Shown piece by piece: positions 57,285 to 64,000 of a stretch of 64,000 nucleotides of DNA. Location of the stretch: contig NC_060107.1 in the NCBI RefSeq assembly GCF_021155765.1, positions 17,036,501 through 17,100,500 of the forward strand, in the 5' to 3' direction. The DNA is from Diprion similis (taxonomy: Eukaryota; Arthropoda; Insecta; Hymenoptera; Diprionidae). The notes under the pieces are model-generated. The model was not told the DNA's origin. It saw only the letters and a list, made by a program, of their open reading frames with translations, and did not search any database. How positions within the stretch are numbered: the first letter of the stretch is position 1; every line of letters begins with the position of its first letter. The position numbers and the translations under genes are program-made.

Positions 57285-58049
57285 CTACGCACTCATCAAC
57301 CTTGATAATTTTCTCTTTTCACGGCTCTGCTTTAAAATGTCCCGTGTATGAATTTTTGCCCATTGTCGCATCCTCATCGTTATATAATAGTGCATGATAT
57401 ATGACACAATTTCATCCTTGTGTTGTTCGCAAGGAAATGAAAAGCTATAATTCTGTATCATGTCAGAAACAGTCGATTCATATACAGATCGATTTTCAGA
57501 TTCTATGTGCTTACAAAAGTATTTCTCGATCGCTGATAAAAGAGAAAACAGAAAAATATTGCTATGAATTAAACCACCTCGGGTTTTCATATTAATTAAT
57601 TCTGCTTCGCTGAGAGTATCATTTTCTTTAACAGACTGAAAAGCTTTCTGACGTACTTGACACTTATTTTGTTTTCTTAATTTGCGACACAAAAATCCAG
57701 TTACATAATATATTATGCAATTGACAACCGAAGCCGACGCATAATCATGGTCAAACCTGACAACATCTTCGCATTCCCATTCTGTTGTTTGGATAATGGA
57801 GTCTAACTTTGTCTTTAATTCTTGCAAATGTTTTGAAATGTGTGTAGTATCCTTTTTGAAAATCATTGGGTAATCTGCCAATGAAACTAAAGGCTTGTGC
57901 GTATCTTCTTGAACTGTACAATTTCCAAATTTCGGGGGTTTCAACAGTTGATATATTGATATCAATTTATAAAGTTGCAAAAATGAGGAAAGCGTAGGGT
58001 GGTCATTGGCAGCTCCTGCTTGCCGGATAATCCCAAAAAATTGCTGCAA
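57285..58049 (-). pseudogene. P-element transposase, C-terminal exon
   Basis: The minus strand is open from an acceptor-like TATATTGCAG just above 58049; the first codon is not ATG. Begins QQFFGIIRQAGAANDHPTL, then LQLYKLISIYQLLKPPKFGN, CIIYYVTGFLCRKLRK, KTRGGLIHS and MRMRQWAKIH. This is the C-terminal half of P-element/THAP9-type transposases. The catalytic RNase H domain and GTP-binding insert, which should lie upstream, are absent between this exon and the THAP domain. Confidence 0.88.
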
Positions 58050-58137
58050 TATAGATTAGATACTATTTTATAATGAGGCTGAAGTTAGTAACGTGAACAT
58101 AACGAAACATCAGGGAAAAAATCACTTTTTTTAAATT

Positions 58138-58317
58138 TTAGTATGACTTGTAAGGAGTCGGTATTCCAAAAACCTTTTTCAAAACTACACCAATACGAGC
58201 AATTGAGTCTTTCCATTTATTATACAAATCAATTTCTTTCGGAACGTTGAAAAAAGATATGTTGTTCCCATATGCGTCTGAAGCACGTTGATGACAGACA
58301 CAACAAGTCTTGACCAT
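58138..58317 (-). pseudogene. P-element THAP zinc finger exon
   Basis: Minus-strand ATG 58317, 59 codons: MVKTCCVCHQRASDAYGNN, ISFFNVPKEIDLYNKW, then a stop at 58138. C-x2-C and the conserved Trp are the start of a C2CH THAP DNA-binding domain; the later Cys and His of the domain are missing from this exon. In P-elements THAP is the N-terminal site-specific DNA-binding domain of the transposase. The remaining coding sequence to 58049 is lost. Confidence 0.82.
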
Positions 58318-59028
58318 ATTTAAATGTATTCTTATCTAAATAAATAATAAATAAATATTATATCGTTGAACACCGTTATCGTTGATTATATTCACGATTT
58401 ATATTTCAATGGTTATACCTCCTCTGTTGTGATTGAAACTTAGAGCATGAAACCTAACGTGCCGCCATTATTGTTTACAATTGGCCCTTGCGACATGTAT
58501 CCGCCTGGTGGCCGAGCACTGAATTATGCTAAAATAATCACAAGCCTTAGCATTGCGGGGATAGGGCAGCCGGACCACCTATTATTCTTACACCGTGATC
58601 GCGAGGAAGGCAGGCTACGGTTCGCTGGCCAACAGCGGGAATCTCGTCCGCCTTGGTTTCCCTCGCGGCAGAGCTCGGCGTTGGCGCTCCCTCCGTAGCC
58701 TCGTGTGAGACCCTTCGCTCGCGGTGTATCCTCCGTTGAGGTCTCTCTTTACTGCCGGTTCCACACTCTCGAATTCGTCGTCTATCTACCTGGTTGGTGT
58801 CGCAAATACTCAAAACAAAATTAAACAAAAAGACCCTGTAATACTCCATTCGCTAGCCTGTAAAGGGTCCCCTCTCAGTGTTTCGGATGCGTGACCCTTG
58901 TCCTGGCGCTCTTTACGAATTAGATAATCATTCTTGTCGCGAAATCCCTTCTTAGAGTCCCGCCTAAGGTTCGGGGAGCCACTTGTAACGAGCATCACAA
59001 AAAAAATGCCACGTTACAATATATATAT

Positions 59029-59311
59029 TGTTACAAAGGATAAAATCACCCGTTTTACCCCCTTTTCTAATGATCTAGTAGTCGGCATGTGACGCAAGAA
59101 AACTAAGTCTTCTTATGTCATCAAATGAATAGGGTTGCTGCGTCAACCGCTATTATTGTAAAAACAGATCTGTTTCAGACTTTGAGCTGATAACACGTTC
59201 TTTACCCCAAATACATTTTTCTCAAAGCATATTTCTCATTTAGCGCCTTTTAATTGCTCGCCTGACTAAGCTTCTTACCCTCGTTTTACTCGTTACGCTA
59301 AAAGTGTAACA
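59029..59311 (+). repeat. Solo LTR, 283 bp
   Basis: TGTTACAAAGG...AAAGTGTAACA, flanked by ATAT (59025-59028, 59312-59315) in an AT-rich target. Non-coding; terminal bases as in 17207-17428. Confidence 0.75.
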
Positions 59312-59476
59312 ATATATATACTTATACGAGGATGCGGATGGATAAGAAAATGGAAACAAAGACGTTGCGACAGCGTATACAAATTGAACAAATTACAGAT
59401 TTATTCAGACATTACGGATACAAATAAATGCAGGTTTATTCAGGTGATACATGTACAAATAATATAAGAGTTATCA

Positions 59477-59728
59477 CTAAACGTTTGCTTGTTGCTGAAG
59501 CAAGATATTTTTATTCGTCATGGTTATGGCGCCCCACATTACCACTATACCTATAATAATTATAGCAGTCACCAGTAATGTCAGTATCAGCCACGGATAA
59601 GGTTGTTTTTCGGACGCGTACAATGACTCAGTTACAACATCAGCGTTCGCTTGGCGGTGGGTAACAGCGTTGATCCGCGCCTCTTCGTACGAAAAGATTC
59701 TTAGGGTAACACTGACATTGCCTGCCAT
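59477..59728 (-). CDS. Small C-terminally anchored membrane protein
   Basis: 83 residues from ATG 59728. The soluble N-terminal part (VSVTLRIFSYEEARINAV) is followed by one hydrophobic helix WLILTLLVTAIIIIGIVV near residues 45-65 and a short tail. Lies downstream of and on the same strand as the 60708-59833 gene, suggesting a gene pair. Function unknown; such small anchored proteins are common in large DNA virus-like elements. Could be a chance frame. Confidence 0.4.
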   Translation of the reverse strand: MAGNVSVTLRIFSYEEARINAVTHRQANADVVTESLYASEKQPYPWLILTLLVTAIIIIGIVVMWGAITMTNKNILLQQQANV

Positions 59729-59832
59729 TTCTTCCCGATTTATTGTGAGTTGTACGCTGCCCTCGTTCGTTATTGGAAAAAAGTCTCCACGGGGTTATCC
59801 CGATGTTTGTTGGTAGCAACGAAATAATTTGT

Positions 59833-60708
59833 TTAAAGGTTGCCCAAGACTTTGTCCTCGGTTTCGATGGCTTGCTTGATTTCAACAGCGAGGTATGATG
59901 GAAACAGACGCTTCATTTCAAGGAAGACAATGCTGAGGGAATTCTCCGCGAAGGCAGTGCTCACTGTTGATCTGATGTGTTCCAGAGCAGCGCCGTACTC
60001 CTTCTCCGCTATTTGCCTAAAACGATGAAGACTCGGTTCCTTCTGGGGTGTCAGATTCACTTTCTCTGCTATGTACGCGACGTATAATTTCTTACACTCG
60101 TTCACCGAATGGCATAAACGTTGAAGCCTCTGCAACCGTTCGTCGACACACACAAATATAGCTTTTAAACCGTTGAAGGTGGATTTCTGCATGACTATGG
60201 TGGCTTGATACGGTTTCTGGCGATTCGCGGGTGACTGGAAGTTCTCGCCCTGGGTTCCGGTGCCTGTGGTGAATGCTTCCTTTTCCTCTGTATCAGTCAC
60301 TTTGGCATCAGTAGGTACTTCGAATCTGATGGCTCGCTCGCCGTGTGCCGTTGACTATTCGATATTGCAGTTACCAAGCTCAATTCGATTAAAGTACCAT
60401 TGTGCATCGGTGTATCCTTCTATGTCGAGGTATTCAGTAATGTTGTCCAGCTCATCCGCCAGCCTCGACCAGGACGAAGGTGACAATTCCACACCCCCAG
60501 ATGAGTTGTTGACTAGTTTGATGACCGGCTCAAACTGATCGTCGAACCGTAACCCGAGTCCGATGACTATTTTCTTCGTAAAGGAATTATTCATACCGCA
60601 TGTTGTCGACAGCACAAGATTTTTCTCAGACTTCTTCAAAGCCCTCGTGAAGGTTTTATAAATTTTATTCGCGTTTCCCATTGGTGCAGAAGATTTTGAT
60701 GTAGCCAT
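59833..60708 (-). pseudogene. Unknown virus-like or transposon protein (one in-frame stop)
   Basis: One frame from ATG 60708 to 59833, interrupted by TAG at 60355-60357. N-terminal part: a basic start, KKSEKNLVLSTTCGMNNS, SWSRLADELDNITEYLD. C-terminal part: ATIVMQKSTFNGLKAIFVCV, RLQRLCHSVNECKKLY, LSIVFLEMKRLFP. The VMQ-TFxGL pattern recurs in uncharacterised proteins spread through insect genomes, probably element-encoded; I do not know the function. Helical, no membrane segment. Confidence 0.55.
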
Positions 60709-61935
60709 AGTTCACGTGAGGATTCTTTCGTAGTTGTCGCAAGACTGACACACCCTCGCGTCTAGGTTGATTATAAAGGGTGTGATTCCCCCGCCCCTGC
60801 TAAACGCTCTTGGTAACGCAAGTGAAAAGAGTTAACAGGAATCTAATGTCTCGGATCATGCAGGGGATCCCCACCAGACTGTATTAAACACATGCCATTG
60901 TTTATATCTCGTTTCCGTTTTCACGAGGGGAGTAAAACAGATGCAATTTATCAAGGGGTAGAATACGCAGACATTATAAGTGACCGAGTTGTTATGCATA
61001 GATATTATAAGAAAGCAAGATGGCGAAGAGGTCTGTCAGTGTGTATAGTGTGGCCACACGCCCTTACGGTATGCTAAAAGTGATCTCTCCGGGGTCTCAT
61101 ATCGATGTCGCAAGATGAGTCTACGATCTCCAGCGGTCAAAGCTGAAATAGGTTTATATCTCGTGTCCGTTACGGAGGGCGGTGAAAATAATTGTCGTCT
61201 ATCGAGGGAAGTATATGTAGTCATTACAAGAGAAGAAAGATAATGAGAAGGGTTGCGGGTGTATACAGTATGGTTCATGTTATGTGAGTAATGTTTGGAC
61301 CTTGTGACGGAGGGCAGGTTGGTCCCCGCTATTCCGTGGTACACCCTTACGGTATGTTGATTGTTATGCCTTAGAGAACAGCGAAGGGATCTCACCGGTT
61401 GACCCATTTCGATATCGTATCATTCATAGGATGTTACAGTGAATAGGCCGGTTCTCGCTTCACCCCCTACACCTGAAAGGGTCAGCGTTTGATATAACTG
61501 CGGGGCAGCGAAAGGATGCTGAGGGAATCTTATTGCGTGTTTGTCAACGTTCACGTAAAATTAACGTACTCTCTTGCAACCAAAAATCGCAGGTAGATGA
61601 TACTACGAAGGATTGGATGCTAGCGCTTGTACTGTACGTCCTGTATTTGTGTGACGTATTCTGATTTTGTGGTCTAGCGATGGATCCTCCGACGCTGACA
61701 TGTAGTCTGTATTGGGCAGAAGACTGATATCTTGGTCGACGTGGCTTTGGTTTATTTTTCAGCTCGTCTACGGGTGTCTCGGCACTAGCTGCCGTGGAGG
61801 GCTTACGTTAGCGGGCCATAGTAAAATTCATACACTTAAGGAGCGGTGGGTTAGCGTATTGTATTAGCATTTGGTCTAAACAAAGCCCGACCTACTGAAC
61901 TTGTAAATAGTTGTGCGCTCGGAGATCTTCGCAGT
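60709..61935. other. Divergent intergenic region with a degenerate duplication
   Basis: No supported gene. Two related blocks, about 60898-61105 and 61149-61420, share GTTTATATCTCGT, CCTTACGGTATG and a CCGG-T-TCATATCGAT-like end, so a unit of about 250-300 bp is duplicated. The region separates minus-strand genes (59.4-60.7 kb) from plus-strand ones (62-64 kb), so it may hold divergent promoters. Confidence 0.5.
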
Positions 61936-61977
61936 TTGAAAATCGCTTTGCCGAAGAATAGAACCCTATATTTCGAA

Positions 61978-62331
61978 ATGTGTAAAATCTCAGAGCTACG
62001 GTACGCTGTGGTGAAGGCGGCTAGTTTAGCCCGCAAGAGCAACGGTGTTCTTCGGCGCGTGCGTCCCGTTTTCCGTCGGGAGGTGCTGTTCCGGATGACA
62101 CCGGCGGAATTGCTTTGGCAATTGCGGCACCTCCTGGCGGTCTGCGGGGCACGGGCGCTGGCTCTCCTCCATGTCAGCGGAGCATTAAATAATTTTGAGT
62201 GTCTCAGTGCGGCCGTGCGGGTGATCTGTAGGCGGGGTGCCTCCCGTTTCGCGATTATTCGTGGGTTGATGGCCGAGTTTAAGGAGCGCACAGGTAAGTT
62301 TGAAACGGTGTTTATGCTACGAGTGGTGTAG
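61978..62331 (+). CDS. Hypothetical basic protein, possibly a first exon
   Basis: ATG 61978 gives 117 residues: SELRYAVVKAASLARKSNG, VFRREVLFRMTPAELLWQL, FAIIRGLMAEFKER. Arg/Ala/Leu-rich and helical. A consensus 5' splice site (CAG|GTAAGT at about 62291-62296) lies near the end of the frame, so the true exon may stop there. A frame on the opposite strand (62399-61851) competes; I favour the plus strand because of the splice site and neighbouring plus-strand genes. Confidence 0.35.
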   Translation: MCKISELRYAVVKAASLARKSNGVLRRVRPVFRREVLFRMTPAELLWQLRHLLAVCGARALALLHVSGALNNFECLSAAVRVICRRGASRFAIIRGLMAEFKERTGKFETVFMLRVV

Positions 62332-62383
62332 GTTTTAATCATTGTGGAATTTAAATAACCGGATATCCGATATGGGGTAGAGA

Positions 62384-62590
62384 ATGAAGAAAAATACAAT
62401 GTGGAAAGAATTACATAGAGTTTTTCATCTGGTAGAATTAAGATCGATGCTGATGGATACAGCGGAGAACGAAGCTGCCCTCAGCGCGGCCTGTGCGAGA
62501 TGCGAGGAGATTGACATGCAACGCGGGGTGGACGAGGCGATGGCTGTGGAGGAGGCTGCGCAACCGGTTCGCGATGGTGACCCCAGATGA
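62384..62590 (+). CDS. Hypothetical small acidic protein
   Basis: ATG 62384, 68 residues, Ala/Glu-rich (AENEAALSAACARCEEI, DEAMAVEEAAQPV). No known domain. The following 230 bp repeats part of this sequence in degraded form, so it may be an exon of a locally duplicated gene. Confidence 0.3.
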   Translation: MKKNTMWKELHRVFHLVELRSMLMDTAENEAALSAACARCEEIDMQRGVDEAMAVEEAAQPVRDGDPR

Positions 62591-62910
62591 TTTGCCTGTT
62601 CGATATGACACCGCATGGAGTATCCGTGTGTAAATATATTGTGCGTGAACGGTATATCAAGTTTTCTATCCGTTAGATTTCTTTTCATTGCTAAACGGGA
62701 CGCCGAAAACCGAAGCATCTCTACAGGAAGCATGTGCGACTTGCGAGAAGCAGGCAGCGCCTGCATGCAATCAACAAGCAGATGGGTCCGTAGAGAGGGT
62801 GAATTCTGCGGAACGGGACGGTAAGTCCAGATAATTTGTATGTTCGATATACCGCACCGCGGAGTACCCGTGTATAAATACGTCGTGTGTATGCGAGCTG
62901 TCTTTCAAGA
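62460..62910 (+). repeat. Degenerate tandem duplication of about 230-250 bp
   Basis: The block at about 62582-62670 (AGATGATTTGCCTGTTCGAT, GAGTATCCGTGTGTAAATA) recurs at about 62824-62900 (AGATAATTTGTATGTTCGAT, GAGTACCCGTGTATAAATA). The second copy contains a GTAAGT splice donor at about 62820. Confidence 0.65.
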
Positions 62911-63412
62911 GGTTGAAAAAAAAAGTCTTCTTTATCGCGTATACTGATAGAAGTTATTGCATCCGTTGCAGAAATCTATTCATCACAGGCGTCAACCCTA
63001 GTGTTGTCGCGCCCGAGACCAATAGAAGCGTTGGATATTCAAGGTATAGGAAAAGTTTTGAAACGGGAAGTAACTAGGGTATTCAGATATGATCTCACGC
63101 ACAATTTTTTTTCGGGCGGATAATTAGAGCCGGTCGTTGTTTGCGAGCCAGAAGAAGCAGGGGCAGGAAAAGAAGATGAAGAAGGGGTCGGTTATGAAAT
63201 ATCGCCGATGGATTACGATATTCTCGTGGCAGCTGTCTCCCGAGAGTGGATTGTTTACACAGCTGACATTCACACCGCCTCCGGAGGATGAGGATGATTT
63301 TTAAACTGTGGGGAAGTAAACACGCGGGTACTCGACAGTGTGCGTTTCTAGTAAAATCTGCGAGATTTGACAATACCTATTGGATTGACGGTTCGTTACT
63401 ACAGGATTTAGG
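62911..63412. other. No clear gene; possible intron or exon sequence
   Basis: Contains a plausible 3' splice site (CCGTTGCAG at about 62962-62970). Short frames only. It precedes the acidic gene at 63413. Confidence 0.3.
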
Positions 63413-64000
63413 ATGAATTTTGTTTTTGTATATACAACAGGGATACCCATTGGCAGACGAGATGCTGGCCCATATGGCATTAACGAGGGTGCCAGTACCT
63501 CCGGTTTACAGACCGGTGGGGGTAGAGTCAGGATGAATCGCGATAACAATTCTGACGCGACATTAGAGTCCGACGATGACGATGACGAAGACGACGAGGA
63601 GGAGACAGAGACAGCTTCAGGCGTGACATACGAGACGAACGAAGACGATGACGATGACGACGTGCCAGAGACAGCTAACTCTTGAAGCACGGGCAGGGAA
63701 ACGGAACGGGAGAGTGAAGCTGCGTGTGAGTCTGAGCCAAGTCAGACATCCGAGAACGGGGCTGGTTCACTGGGTAACCGTTTTACGGTTATCAGTGAAT
63801 CGCCGAAATTTATTCGTAAATTCGCTGTCACTGGGCGCGAATTACGAATAAAGATCGCGGCCCCTGAATCGGGTGTTAATCTAGTGGGGTGGCTGGAGGA
63901 CGCGTTCAGAGACCTGCATGCGTATGCCGCAGCAACGTGCCGCAGTAACGACTACATAGGTTTCACGTTTAGCGCTGATAGCTTCAGTCAAGGCCCTGCG
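63413..64000 (+). pseudogene. Acidic-headed protein, probable N-terminus of another Polinton-type polymerase (partial, one stop)
   Basis: ATG 63413. The frame is open to the right edge apart from one TGA at 63683-63685 in the acidic linker (DDDDDEDDEEETETAS). After it: FIRKFAVTGRELRIKIAA, GWLEDAFRDLHAYAAATC, DYIGFTFSADSFSQGPA. The DYxGFxF...GPA block resembles the N-terminal region that precedes PolB in some arthropod virus-like elements, as far as I remember it; no catalytic motif is inside the window. The gene continues beyond 64000. The stop may mark decay or an unrecognised intron. Confidence 0.45.

Larger units (their letters stand above)
56761..58740 (-). mobile_element. Internally deleted P-element
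   Basis: About 1.98 kb is present in LTR-A copy 2 and absent from copy 1. It has inverted repeats of about 140 bp (56800-56940 and 58460-58603, shared GGTGTAAGAATAATAGGTGG), a THAP domain and a P-type transposase C-terminus on the minus strand. The flanks CTCGTCAG and CCGTTGAG could be a degraded 8-bp duplication. The middle of the transposase is missing, so it is non-autonomous. Confidence 0.8.
55371..59018 (+). repeat. LTR-A copy 2, split by a P-element
   Basis: TGTGACGAGG...GCCACGTTACA; the two parts (55371-56760 and 58741-59018) total about 1668 bp and match copy 1 closely. Target duplication ATAT (55367-55370, 59019-59022) lies within an AT run. No coding. The outer Polinton insertion site is empty in this copy (around 55590). 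Confidence 0.85.

Noticed and set aside
61851..62399. 182-codon Arg-rich minus-strand frame
   Set aside because: Opposes a plus-strand frame with a splice donor; low-complexity basic composition without motif. Cannot be fully excluded.
1..64000. CRISPR arrays, operons or bacterial contamination
   Set aside because: No spacer-repeat arrays; gene structure, splice sites, polyadenylation signals and element types are eukaryotic.

Overview
The window is a piece of an arthropod (most likely insect) nuclear genome made almost entirely of nested and decayed transposable elements. The evidence is the element mix: BEL/Pao, Ty3/gypsy and DIRS retroelements, Polinton/Maverick DNA transposons, a P-element with a THAP domain, consensus eukaryotic splice sites, TATA boxes and AATAAA signals. 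I see no ordinary host gene. A hymenopteran or related insect is plausible, but this is inference.

Layout. 1-12.1 kb: a decayed Ty3/gypsy pol (RT, RNase H, hinge, macro-like segment, integrase), split by a BEL/Pao element (3134-9513) with an exact 5-bp target duplication. 12.1-17.2 kb: a DIRS-type tyrosine-recombinase retroelement on the minus strand, with inverted terminal repeats and the diagnostic internal complementary region. 17.2-17.4 kb: a small solo LTR. 17.4-35.6 kb: a 1.65-kb LTR ('LTR-A') split by a 16.5-kb Polinton (17665-34196, 6-bp duplication GATGGG), which is itself split by a second, unrelated-ended 6.5-kb Polinton (27423-33897, 6-bp duplication CATGGT).

The two Polintons carry complementary gene sets. 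The outer one has protein-primed DNA polymerase B and a remnant of the integrase chromodomain, and its terminal repeats have grown to about 3.5 kb, so the polymerase N-terminal half is present twice. The inner one has an adenain-like protease, minor and major capsid proteins and three accessory genes, but no polymerase, integrase or packaging ATPase. Both are broken: stops in the polymerase and capsid genes, and a frameshift plus loss of the catalytic His in the protease.

35.6-51.3 kb is AT-rich decayed repeat sequence: LTR remnants, a 584-bp solo LTR, several perfect inverted-repeat pairs, a tRNA-like SINE head and a broken DDE-type transposase. 51.3-53.7 kb is a third Polinton end with a polymerase fragment. 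54.5-55.1 kb is a GC-rich minisatellite. 55.4-59.0 kb is a second LTR-A copy split by an internally deleted P-element. 59.3-64 kb looks like part of another virus-like element: divergent gene sets around a repeated intergenic region, ending in an acidic-headed protein, probably the N-terminus of another polymerase, which runs off the right edge.
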